From JABDOU01 sp041609995 (lineage in GTDB: Bacteria; Actinomycetota; Acidimicrobiia; Spongiisociales; SHLN01), in NCBI GenBank assembly GCA_041609995.1, contig JBFIPU010000001.1, forward strand, positions 1 to 64,000: DNA of 64,000 nt. The letters run 5' to 3'. The translations under genes were made by a program, and so were the position numbers. Positions 52,114 to 60,231 of the stretch are shown here, piece by piece. Below the pieces are notes generated by a model, which was given only the letters and a program-made list of their open reading frames with translations, had not been told where the DNA came from and did no database searches. Position 1 is the stretch's first letter, and the number at the start of each line of letters is the position of its first letter.

Positions 52114-52947
52114 TCAGACACACAATCCGTCGTCGGTCACCGCTCGCCCACACAACACCTGCGACTCGACCGACTTCAGCGAGAAGCCATCTCCACTGTC
52201 CGTCGGCTGCCCGAACACGTGGAGCCGCTCGCCCAGCACGGCGTCGTCGCCGACCCCGACGATGTCATATGTGACCTCACCGAGGTCACCGACCGTAGGG
52301 GCGACGGTGACGGTGATGCGCGAGGGCGGGTCGACGCTGGCCCGGGCCTCTGCCACGATCCGACCGAGTTCGAGCATCGTGTCGGCCTCGGGGATACCAC
52401 CGAGGTCAGCCACCACCGCCGACGTCACATCGTCGACCAACCCCAGTTGACCGGTGAATGAGCTGTTCACCCATCCGGTGACACTGCCGGTGCTCACCCT
52501 GTACCAGATCGAGCGGGTGAGGAGCCGGGCTTCGCCGGTCGACAACATCGTGTCGGTCGGCGCGAGCGTGGCAACGATCCCAAAGCTCGTTCCGGGACCG
52601 CTCCGCACGTTGAGGACGTCGTCGAACGCGACCCCGATCACGGCGAGGAGCACGCCATCCGCGGGGACGATGTCGAACGGCTCACCGGGCAGGGTGGTGG
52701 TCGTCACGCCGGTGGTGGACGTCGTCGATGACGATGTGGAAGAAGTCGAGGTCGACGAGGTCGAGGAGCTCGTGCTCGAAGTCGAGTCAGGGCTGGTGCT
52801 CGAAGTCGACTCAGGGATGGTTGTACTCGTCGTCGATGTCGTGGTTGACGACGTGGCATCCGTCGCGTCGGACGTGCCGTCCTCCCCGCAACCGACAAGA
52901 AGCAGACCGCTCGCCACGAGCATGAACATGATGATTCGGGGTCTCAC
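52114..52947 (-). CDS. SH3-domain lipoprotein with Ser/Thr-rich linker
   Basis: This 277-residue protein has a lipoprotein signal with Cys20 (GLLLVGCGEDG), a long Ser/Thr-rich linker (about residues 26-86) and a bacterial SH3 domain (DVLNVRSGPGTSFGIVATL and SIWYRVSTGSVTGWVNSSF), which binds cell-wall peptides, then a C-terminal region of unknown type with two Cys in the last 15 residues. The start is decided by AAGGAGGT (52953-52960), five bases from the GTG at 52947. It is divergent from the flavoprotein gene. Confidence 0.88.
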   Translation of the reverse strand: MRPRIIMFMLVASGLLLVGCGEDGTSDATDATSSTTTSTTSTTIPESTSSTSPDSTSSTSSSTSSTSTSSTSSSTTSTTGVTTTTLPGEPFDIVPADGVLLAVIGVAFDDVLNVRSGPGTSFGIVATLAPTDTMLSTGEARLLTRSIWYRVSTGSVTGWVNSSFTGQLGLVDDVTSAVVADLGGIPEADTMLELGRIVAEARASVDPPSRITVTVAPTVGDLGEVTYDIVGVGDDAVLGERLHVFGQPTDSGDGFSLKSVESQVLCGRAVTDDGLCV

Positions 52948-53093
52948 ACCAGACCTCCTTTCGCCCCTCATTGTTGCTTCATCCAGGGGATAGCGGTTAG
53001 AGGAAAAGGTGACAATCAATGGCGGCCATCGGCCGGCGCTTGCGGGTTTACTGCCCATGATGGGGTCGGTAGCGTGGCACCGAGAGGAGCGGC

Positions 53094-55538
53094 ATGGACG
53101 CACGAGCAGTCATCATCGGCGGCGGAATCGTCGGCTCCGCTGTTGCCTACCACCTCACGGTCATCCACGGTTGGGACAACGTCCTTCTGATCGATCAGGG
53201 TGACCTGCCCCACAACCCGGGCTCCACGTCACACGCCCCCGGCGGAGTCGTTGCGAACAGCCACGACCGGACCCTCACCCGGATGGGCCAGTATTCGGCT
53301 GACCTCTACGCCACGCTCCCCAACCCACCGGGCCCCCACCACACGTTCCAGCGCCGGGGCGGCCTGGAGCTGGCCCGCACTCCGGAACGCCTCGAAGACA
53401 TGGTGCGATTACGCGGCGAGTTGGCGGGATGGGGGTACGACAGCTGGATGCTGAGCCCCGCCGAGACGCTCGAACACCTGCCCTTCATCGACTCCTCGAT
53501 CATCGCCGGCTCGTTGTTCTCACCCGCCAGCGGCCTGCTCCATGGCGTCCAGGCCGTCGAGGGATTCCTTCGATTGGCACGAGAGACCGGCGGGCTCGCC
53601 GTGCTTCCCAACACCAGATTTCGCGATGTCAACGTCGCAGACGGGCGGGTCCGGCAAGTCGACACCGACGCCGGTCCCATCACCACCGAAGTGGCAGTGC
53701 TGGCCGCCAACATCTGGTCTCCGGCTCTGGCCGACAAGCTGGGCGTGATCCCGCTGATGGCGTTTCAGCACCACTACGCCATCACCCACCCGCTCGGGGC
53801 CTGGGCGGGCACCGATCACGAAGACCCGGAGCTCGAGGCCGTTTTTCCCCTCATCCGCGACCTAGATTCGGCCCTCTACTTTCGCCGCCATTGGGATTCG
53901 CTGGGCATCGGGAGCTATCACCACGCCCCCCAGATGGTGGCGCCACACGAAGTGGGCCCCAACGCCTTGCGGCCGTTCACCCCCGAGCTCTTCGGCGAGG
54001 CCTGGCATCTGGCGCAGGAACTGGTTCCGATGCTGCGCGACCTCGAGCCGGACTTCGAGACCGCCTACAACGGGATGTTCGCCTTTTCCTCCGACGGCCT
54101 GCCGATCATCGGAGAATCGCTCGAAACTCGCGGCTTCTGGTCTGCCAACGCCTCTTGGATCACCCACGCAGCCGGCGTCGCCAAGTCGGTGGCCGAATGG
54201 ATCGTCGAAGGCGAGACGGAATGGGACATGCGCCAGTGTCACCTCTATCGGTTCCCCGACCACGCCACCACCCGGAAATACATCGAGGTGGTGACGCAGA
54301 AGAACTACCGGGAGGTGTACGACCTCATCCACCCCAGGCAGCCGATCACCGAGCCGCGCAACGTGCGCTTGTCGCCCTTTCACGCCGAGCACGTGGCGGC
54401 CGGAGCCGAATTCACGGCGTTCGCCGGGCTCGAGCTCCCCAATTGGTACGAGTCCAACGGGGAGCTGGCGGCCGAGCTGGAGGACCGGCTTCCGGTCCGA
54501 TCCGGCCTCGGAGCCGCCTGGTGGTCGCCCATCATCGGCGCCGAGCACCTGGCGATTCGGGAGAACGCCGGCCTCATGGATCTCACCGGTTTGTCGATCA
54601 TCGAGGTATCCGGGCCAGGAACAACGGAGTTCGTGGACCGCCTGTGCTCGAACGCGACCGATGTGGAGGTCGGCAAGGTCGTCTACACGTGCTGGCTCAC
54701 CCCGGCGGGGGGCATCAAGCGCGACCTCACGGTCACCCGCATGGGGCGCGACCGGTTCTGGATGTTCGTGGGCGAGGGGACACTCCCCCAGGATCTCGAA
54801 TGGGTCCACCGCCACGCTCCTGCCCAGGTCACCGTCACCGACATCTCGGCGAAGTACACCGCTCTCGGCCTGTGGGGGCCCAACGCCCGACCCATCCTCG
54901 AGCGGGTCACCTCGGCCGACCTCGATGCGATCAGCTTCTACTCCGCGTCGTGGATCGAGATCGCCATGACCCGGGTCTGGGCAATGCGGCTCTCCTATGT
55001 CGGCGAGTACGGGTTCGAGCTCCACATCCCGATCGATTCCGCCCTCGCGGTCTGGAACGCCTTGCGCGCGGCGGGCGAACCGAGCGGCTTGACCGTCTGT
55101 GGCCTCGGATCGATGGACTCGCTACGGCTCGAGAAGGGGTACCGACTGTGGGGCGTCGACATCCACACCGAGTACGACGTCTACTCGGCCGGCCTGGGGT
55201 GGACGGCCCGGCTCGACAAGCCCGATTTCATCGGCAGGGAGGCGACGGCCGCCCTGCAGGAGACCGAACCGGCCAAGCGCCTCACGCCCCTGGCAATCGA
55301 CGATCCGGCGGCCACGCTGCTGGGCTACGAATCGGTGTGGTACGGCGACACTGCCATCTCCCATGTGACCTCCGCCAACTACGGCTATTCGATCGGGCGT
55401 TACATCGCCTATTCCTACCTGCCTGGCGGTCTGGCGCGGCCCGGAACCCGGCTGGAGGTCGAGTATCTGGGCGTGCGCTATCCGGCCGAAGTGGTCACCG
55501 AGCCCCTGTGGGACCCGAAGATGGAGCGGGTCAGGTGA
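53094..55538 (+). CDS. FAD-dependent dimethylglycine dehydrogenase-like protein (copy B)
   Basis: This 814-residue protein is a paralogue of the gene at 33,886. It has the FAD motif VIIGGGIVGSAVAYHL, GSTSHAPGGVV at the covalent-FAD position (His kept), and a C-terminal GcvT-like part (DLTGLSIIEVSGPGTTEFV, SYVGEYGFELHIP, MDSLRLEKGYRLWG). It probably demethylates a N-methylglycine derivative, passing C1 to folate. Its stop overlaps the MttB-family gene by 4 bases, pointing to a joint role in glycine betaine, trimethylamine or related quaternary amine breakdown. Confidence 0.92.
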   Translation: MDARAVIIGGGIVGSAVAYHLTVIHGWDNVLLIDQGDLPHNPGSTSHAPGGVVANSHDRTLTRMGQYSADLYATLPNPPGPHHTFQRRGGLELARTPERLEDMVRLRGELAGWGYDSWMLSPAETLEHLPFIDSSIIAGSLFSPASGLLHGVQAVEGFLRLARETGGLAVLPNTRFRDVNVADGRVRQVDTDAGPITTEVAVLAANIWSPALADKLGVIPLMAFQHHYAITHPLGAWAGTDHEDPELEAVFPLIRDLDSALYFRRHWDSLGIGSYHHAPQMVAPHEVGPNALRPFTPELFGEAWHLAQELVPMLRDLEPDFETAYNGMFAFSSDGLPIIGESLETRGFWSANASWITHAAGVAKSVAEWIVEGETEWDMRQCHLYRFPDHATTRKYIEVVTQKNYREVYDLIHPRQPITEPRNVRLSPFHAEHVAAGAEFTAFAGLELPNWYESNGELAAELEDRLPVRSGLGAAWWSPIIGAEHLAIRENAGLMDLTGLSIIEVSGPGTTEFVDRLCSNATDVEVGKVVYTCWLTPAGGIKRDLTVTRMGRDRFWMFVGEGTLPQDLEWVHRHAPAQVTVTDISAKYTALGLWGPNARPILERVTSADLDAISFYSASWIEIAMTRVWAMRLSYVGEYGFELHIPIDSALAVWNALRAAGEPSGLTVCGLGSMDSLRLEKGYRLWGVDIHTEYDVYSAGLGWTARLDKPDFIGREATAALQETEPAKRLTPLAIDDPAATLLGYESVWYGDTAISHVTSANYGYSIGRYIAYSYLPGGLARPGTRLEVEYLGVRYPAEVVTEPLWDPKMERVR

Positions 55539-57052
55539 CGGGCCGGCGCCGGGGGCGCGCTGCCCGACGGAACCAGGAGCCGGCACGGACCACCCACCCG
55601 ACGATGGAGATCCCGACCTACGACCTCGCCTCGCCCGAACAACTCGATCTCATCCACGATCAGTCGATGCGCATCCTGGAGGAGGCCGGGATTGCGTTCT
55701 ACGACGACGAGTCGCTCGCGATCCTGCGCGAGCACGGCGCCCACGTCGATGACGACAGCATCGTTCGGTTCGATCGCACGCTGATCGAGGCGTACGTGGC
55801 AAAGGCGCCCGCAACGTTCGAACACACAGCCCGCAACCCTGACAAGAGCGTCATCATCGGCGGCGACCACGTCGTGTTTGCCCCGGTGGTGGGGCCGCCG
55901 TTCGTCCACGACATCGAACGCGGCCGGCGCGAGTCGAACTACGAGGACCTGGTCAACTTCATCAAGCTGACCAACAGCACGCCGTACCTGCACAGCCAAG
56001 GTTCAGAGATCGTGGTCCCCGGTGACATCCCCTTCCACGAACGGGCGCTCGATCTCACCTACGCCCACATCAAGTACGGCGACCTGCCGATCATGGGCCA
56101 CTACCAATTGGGGATCACCGCGCAAGATTCGCTGGCGCTGGCGACAGTGGCGTTCGGGCAGGAGACGATCGACTCAAAGCACATGCTTTTGGGGGTCATC
56201 AACGTCTCGAGCCCCCGCCGCCTCGACGACCGCATGCTGGGGACGCTGAAGATCTATGCCCGGGGTAACCAGGCGCTGGTGATCACCCCGTTCATCCTGG
56301 CCGGGGCCATGGGGCCGGCGGCGGTGCTCGGGACGGTAGCCCAGGCCAACGCCGAAGCGCTCGCCACAATCGCTTTCGCCCAGATGGTCCGCCCCGGTAC
56401 CCCGTGCATCTACGGGCCATTCCTGGCCGTCGTCGACCTCCAGTCCGGCTCGCCCGTTTTTGGGGCATCCGAGAGCACAATGGCGCAGTTTCTGGTGGCC
56501 CAGATGGCGCGCCGGTACCGGCTCCCGTTCCGGGCGGCGGGTTCCTATGTCAGCTCCAAGCTGCCGGACATGCAGGCCGGTTTCGAATCCGTCCTCTCGA
56601 TGCTCCCCTCGCTGCTGGTCCGACCGAACTATGTACTGCACGCCGCCGGCTGGCTTGAAAACGGGCTCACCACCAGCTACGAGAAATTCATCCTCGACTG
56701 CGAGTTGCTGGGCGTTTTCCAGCGTTTCCTGGAGGGCGTGAGCTGGGGCCAGGACGAGTGGGCGATGGACGCCATCCTGTCCGAGGTTCAGCCCGGTGGC
56801 CACCACCTCGGCACTGAACACACGCTCGGTCGGTTTCGCGAGGCCTTCCACCGCACTCCCCTGTTCGACGTCGACTCGTACGAGACATGGATGGCCGCCG
56901 GGGCCGAAGACAGTCCCCGGCGAGCCCATCGCCGCTGGAAGGAGCTGCTCGAAGAATATGTCGTGCCTCCGCTGCCGGCCGGGGTAGAGGAAGCCATGCT
57001 CGACTGGATGGGCCGACGGCGTTCTCAGATCGACCCGGCCGACTTTCAATGA
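55535..57052 (+). CDS. Trimethylamine methyltransferase (MttB)-family protein, non-pyrrolysine
   Basis: This 505-residue protein has the MttB fold with the typical basic N-terminal tail (VTGRRRGRAARRNQ), LDLIHDQSMRILEEAGIAF, and QFLVAQMARRYRLPFRAAGS then ASESTMAQ. There is no in-frame TAG, so it lacks the pyrrolysine of true MttB and resembles the non-Pyl group that includes glycine betaine methyltransferase MtgB. It may transfer a methyl from a quaternary amine to a corrinoid protein. The GTG at 55535 is chosen because the basic tail is a family feature. No corrinoid-protein gene is adjacent. Confidence 0.9.
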   Translation: MTGRRRGRAARRNQEPARTTHPTMEIPTYDLASPEQLDLIHDQSMRILEEAGIAFYDDESLAILREHGAHVDDDSIVRFDRTLIEAYVAKAPATFEHTARNPDKSVIIGGDHVVFAPVVGPPFVHDIERGRRESNYEDLVNFIKLTNSTPYLHSQGSEIVVPGDIPFHERALDLTYAHIKYGDLPIMGHYQLGITAQDSLALATVAFGQETIDSKHMLLGVINVSSPRRLDDRMLGTLKIYARGNQALVITPFILAGAMGPAAVLGTVAQANAEALATIAFAQMVRPGTPCIYGPFLAVVDLQSGSPVFGASESTMAQFLVAQMARRYRLPFRAAGSYVSSKLPDMQAGFESVLSMLPSLLVRPNYVLHAAGWLENGLTTSYEKFILDCELLGVFQRFLEGVSWGQDEWAMDAILSEVQPGGHHLGTEHTLGRFREAFHRTPLFDVDSYETWMAAGAEDSPRRAHRRWKELLEEYVVPPLPAGVEEAMLDWMGRRRSQIDPADFQ

Positions 57053-57071
57053 TGCACAGGGACTCGAGCGC

Positions 57072-57569
57072 ATGAGCCTGCAGATCCGAGCGGCCACGGC
57101 CGCCGATGTTCCCCGCATCACCGAGATCTACAACCATTGGATCACCGAGACCCATGTCTCTTTCGACGACGAGCCGCATACGATCGACGAGCGGATGGCG
57201 TGGTTCGCCAAATATGGCGAGGCGGGCCGGTACCGGGCCTTCGTGGGGGAGCTCGACGACCTGGTTGTCGGAGTCAGCTACAGCAGCCGCTTTCGGCCCA
57301 AGAGCGGGTACGACACGACGGTGGAGACCACGGTCGTCGTCCACCCCGACGCCCTCGGTCTAGGGATCGGCCGCCGGCTGCTCACGCACTTGATCGAGGT
57401 CCTGGAGCATGAAGACGTGCACCGGGCCGTGGCATTGATCGCCGTGCCCAACGAACCTTCCATCGTCGTGCACGAGGAGCTCGGCTACGACCGGGTCGGC
57501 GTTTACAGCGAGGTGGGGCGCAAATTCGGCCGCTACTGGTCCGTCCAGATCATGGAGCGGAAGTTCTAG
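57072..57569 (+). CDS. GNAT-family N-acetyltransferase (phosphinothricin/methionine-sulfone acetyltransferase-like)
   Basis: This 165-residue GNAT protein has IRAATAADVPRITEIYNHW, TVETTVVVHPDALGLGIGRR with the acetyl-CoA pyrophosphate loop (Q/GxxGxG/R-type), and an ending EELGYDRVGVYSEVGRKFGR typical of the Pat/Bar/MddA group, which acetylate phosphinothricin or methionine sulfoximine. It lies 19 bases after the MttB-family gene on the same strand and may be cotranscribed. Natural substrate unknown. Confidence 0.92.
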   Translation: MSLQIRAATAADVPRITEIYNHWITETHVSFDDEPHTIDERMAWFAKYGEAGRYRAFVGELDDLVVGVSYSSRFRPKSGYDTTVETTVVVHPDALGLGIGRRLLTHLIEVLEHEDVHRAVALIAVPNEPSIVVHEELGYDRVGVYSEVGRKFGRYWSVQIMERKF

Positions 57570-57573
57570 CCGG

Positions 57574-58554
57574 TCAGCCGGCGCGGCTCCCGACCAGTCC
57601 CAGCTTGCGGGACTTGCGCTCGCTGAACAGGATGGCTGCCGCCAGGGCCGCGATGATGACGCCGAGCGCAATGTAGGTATCGAGGTGGTACCAGGGCGAG
57701 ATCGTCATCTTGAAGCCCACGAACACGAGGATTCCGCCCAGGGCGTGCGACAGATAGTGGAATCGCTGGCGGGCGTTGGCGAGCAAGAAATACATGGCCC
57801 GCAACCCCAGGATCGCAAAGGCGTTGGAGGCGAACACCAGAAAGGGTTCATTCGAAACCGCCAGGATCGCCGGGACCGAGTCGAGCGCAAAGATGACGTC
57901 GGTCACCTCGATGGCAACGAGTGCCGCAAACAGCGGAGTGGCGGCCCGGCGGGCACCAATCATCGTGAAGAACTTGTGGTCCTCGATCGTGTCGGTCACC
58001 GGCATGAAACGCCGCAGCAAACCAAGTTGGCGCTGCGACACGTCGTCGCCTTCGTCGTCGCGGTGGCGAATCACCTTGAAGCCTGTGAAGATCAGAAACG
58101 CCCCGAACACCACCAGCACCCATACGAAGCGGGTGATGAGCGCCGTCCCCACGAAAATGAAAGCGGCCCGAAGCACCAGCGCTCCGAAGATGCCCCAGAA
58201 CAGCACCCGGTGCTGGTACTTGAGTGGGATCGACATCGATGAGAACAAGATCGCCCACACGAACACGTTGTCGACGCTCAGCGATTTCTCGATCAAATAG
58301 CCGCTGATGTATTCGCCGAAAGCGTCGGCGCCCCAGATATAGGCGACGATCACTCCGAACGCCAGCCCGCAAGCGATCCAGACCGTCGACTCGATGAGGG
58401 CACTGCGAAACGTTGGTTCGTGATTGTCGCGGTGGCGATAGAGGTCGATCGCCAGCATCACGCCGATCGCCACGAGCAGGGCGGCCCAGCCGTTGAGTGA
58501 AACGTCCAGATCGACGAACTTGGCTCGGGATTCGACAGCAGCGGCGATGACCAC
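57574..58554 (-). CDS. TerC-family integral membrane protein
   Basis: This 326-residue protein has about nine membrane helices and the TerC/Alx marks GYLIEKSLSVDNVFVWAILF and the later EVTDVIFALDSVPAILA, with the acidic residues of the metal site. Relatives export manganese or calcium and help load secreted metalloproteins; some confer tellurite resistance. A GTG at 58554 is chosen; the upstream frame has no family similarity. It is divergent from the selenoprotein gene and convergent with the acetyltransferase. Confidence 0.9.
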   Translation of the reverse strand: MVIAAAVESRAKFVDLDVSLNGWAALLVAIGVMLAIDLYRHRDNHEPTFRSALIESTVWIACGLAFGVIVAYIWGADAFGEYISGYLIEKSLSVDNVFVWAILFSSMSIPLKYQHRVLFWGIFGALVLRAAFIFVGTALITRFVWVLVVFGAFLIFTGFKVIRHRDDEGDDVSQRQLGLLRRFMPVTDTIEDHKFFTMIGARRAATPLFAALVAIEVTDVIFALDSVPAILAVSNEPFLVFASNAFAILGLRAMYFLLANARQRFHYLSHALGGILVFVGFKMTISPWYHLDTYIALGVIIAALAAAILFSERKSRKLGLVGSRAG

Positions 58555-58660
58555 GGCTGCAATTTTACGCGAGCCAACCGCGGCAACGGACTTCCTGGAA
58601 CCGGATAGAGCCCTTTCAGCCGGCTGCCCGTCGGCGTAATCTCCCGGCCGGAGGGTCACC

Positions 58661-59248
58661 ATGCCTTACATCGAGGAAATCCACCCTGATGACGCGGTAG
58701 GAGCGACCAGGAAGGAATACGAACGGGCCATGCGGAGGGCGGGCCGGATCTGGAACATCGTGGCGATCATGAGCCCGAACGGAGAGGCCATGCGCGACTC
58801 GATGCGGTTCTATGGCACGTTGATGTTCGGCGAGTCGCCCCTGTCCCGTTCCCAGCGCGAGATGATCGCGGTGGTGACCTCCCAGGCCAACGAGTGCGAC
58901 TACTGAATCCGGGCGCACTTACACGACCTCCGGTCGGAGGTCGCCGCCGACCTGGAGCTCCCGGATGAGGAAGCCCAGGCGCTGGTCGATCGGTTTGCCA
59001 CCAACTGGCGCACGGCCGGCCTGAATGCGGCCACCGGGGCCCTCCTGGCGCACACGGAGAAGCTGACCCTCGCGCCCGGCGAGTGCGACGAGCAGGACAT
59101 CGAACGGTTGCGAGCAGCCGGCTGGGATGACCGCGCCATCCACGACGCCACGCAGGTGTGTTCCTACTTCAACTACATCAACCGGGTCGCCGACTCGCTC
59201 GGCGTGGAACCAGAACCCTTCCTGGACGAACTCGGTTACGAGACCTAG
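58661..59248 (+). CDS. AhpD-like peroxidase-family selenoprotein, UGA read as selenocysteine
   Basis: The reading frame from ATG 58661 (ribosome site GGAGGG) has a TGA at 58904-58906 and then stays open and family-like to TAG at 59246-59248, 195 residues. TGA is residue 82. Glu67, Cys79, position 82 and His86 reproduce the AhpD active-site spacing E-x11-C-x2-C-x3-H, so TGA is exactly at the peroxidatic Cys. Downstream sequence (LHDLRSEVAADL, then SYFNYINRVADSLGV) continues the same fold. A SECIS-like hairpin follows at 58924. Selenium would raise peroxidase or thiol activity. The alternative is a premature stop or base error, which would not explain the hairpin. Confidence 0.88.
58924..58943 (+). 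promoter_or_regulatory. Bacterial SECIS-like hairpin
   Basis: A perfect 8-bp stem (CGACCTCC at 58924-58931, complement at 58936-58943) carries the four-base loop GGTC. The loop begins 26 bases after the UGA, within the distance window of bacterial SECIS elements, and has the required G at the loop start followed by GU, like E. coli fdhF. It would recruit SelB to decode UGA at 58904 as selenocysteine. It lies inside the coding region, as bacterial SECIS elements do. Confidence 0.8.
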
Positions 59249-59541
59249 CCGTACAACCAGGCGATGCTGGGCAGCCTCGACCTGGGGCGCCCAACGGCGA
59301 TGGACCCACAATCCCGGGATCGCTTCGCCCCACTCCTCGCCGATGAGCGTGCGGCCGGGCCAGATGACAGTGGGGCTCCGCAGCCGGCGGAGCGGCCGCC
59401 GTACGAATTCGCCGGTGGGCCGAGATCGGCCCAGCAGAACGGTCTTCAACAGCAGGATGGCACAATCGGTCACGGCCCGCTGCCGACCCGATGTTTACCC
59501 AAAACCCCTCAATGGCTATCGTGTTGAGACCGGAGGTTCGC
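59249..59541. other. 293-base intergenic region without a recognisable gene
   Basis: I see no convincing gene here. Open frames on both strands have no family-like content. The only structure noted is a palindrome at 59416-59433 (TGGGCCGA and TCGGCCCA around GA). The last bases contain the ribosome site GGAGG (59532-59536) of the next gene. Confidence 0.5.
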
Positions 59542-60231
59542 ATGGCTCAACAATTCGCCGAGCGCCAGACCGGCTTCGGAATCGGTATCGGAGAGCTGTT
59601 CCGAGCCGGAATCCGGGCCTTTTTGGACCACCCGCTGCCGTTGCTCGCCGCCTCCTCCGCCACGTTCCTCACGTACGCCGGATTCCGGTATATGGCATCA
59701 CAGTCCTCGAGTGTCTTGGCCGGTATCGGGTTCGACCTGATCGGCCTCGTGCTGTCGAGTGTCGTAGCCCTCCCTTGGTACCGGGCCGCCCTCGACGCCG
59801 TCGACGGCAGCCGGTCCACGCCGTCCGAGCTGGTCGGTGAGCTGCGCTCGTTCCGGGACCAGTTCGTGGCGTCGCTCTTCTTCTGGGCCGGGGTGCTGTT
59901 CGGACTGCGCTACCTCTTCGGCCTGCCTTCGATCTTCGTCGTGGTGATGTACGCCTTCTACGGATTCGTCGTCTCCGAGCAGACCCACCCCGGCGGGCTG
60001 CGGGCGTTGGGCAAGAGCGTGCTTCTGGGACAGAGGCGGAGGATAGGGATCGGTGCCATCGGGGCCCTCCTGCTGATCTTGAACCTCTTCGGTGCGATCG
60101 CGCTCGGATTCGAAGACCTCGGCCCGGCCACCAGGTGGGCGCTGACGATCGCCGGATTGCTCGTGACCACCAACGTGTCAATGGCGATCGGAGCAGTCCT
60201 CTACCGGCACGTGCAGAGGAACCCGGCATGA
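59542..60231 (+). CDS. Multi-pass membrane protein of unknown function
   Basis: This 229-residue protein has about five membrane segments (for example LPLLAASSATFLTYAGF, VASLFFWAGVLFGLRYLFG, SIFVVVMYAFYGFVV, IGAIGALLLILNLFGAIAL) separated by short loops. The ATG at 59542 is supported by GGAGG five bases upstream. Its stop overlaps the ptsI start (ATGA), so it is the first gene of the PTS operon. The fold is like DUF4013/YciC-type membrane proteins, but I cannot name it. Confidence 0.75.
   Translation: MAQQFAERQTGFGIGIGELFRAGIRAFLDHPLPLLAASSATFLTYAGFRYMASQSSSVLAGIGFDLIGLVLSSVVALPWYRAALDAVDGSRSTPSELVGELRSFRDQFVASLFFWAGVLFGLRYLFGLPSIFVVVMYAFYGFVVSEQTHPGGLRALGKSVLLGQRRRIGIGAIGALLLILNLFGAIALGFEDLGPATRWALTIAGLLVTTNVSMAIGAVLYRHVQRNPA

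Noticed and set aside
52690..52850. A short tandem DNA repeat or CRISPR-like array
   Set aside because: It is the coding sequence of the Ser/Thr-rich linker of the SH3 lipoprotein; the repetition follows the protein composition and has no fixed unit.
53429..57052. A 1207-residue open frame running from inside the flavoprotein gene into the MttB-family gene
   Set aside because: The first 700 residues are an out-of-frame, Arg/Gly-rich shadow of the flavoprotein gene; the real MttB-family gene starts at 55535.
58661..58906. Reading the AhpD-like frame as an 81-residue protein ended by TGA, or as a pseudogene
   Set aside because: The TGA falls on the catalytic column, the frame continues with family-like sequence for 113 codons, and a SECIS-like hairpin follows at the proper distance.
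59264..59527. An 87-residue plus-strand open frame in the gap after the selenoprotein gene
   Set aside because: Low-complexity, no ribosome site, no recognisable family.
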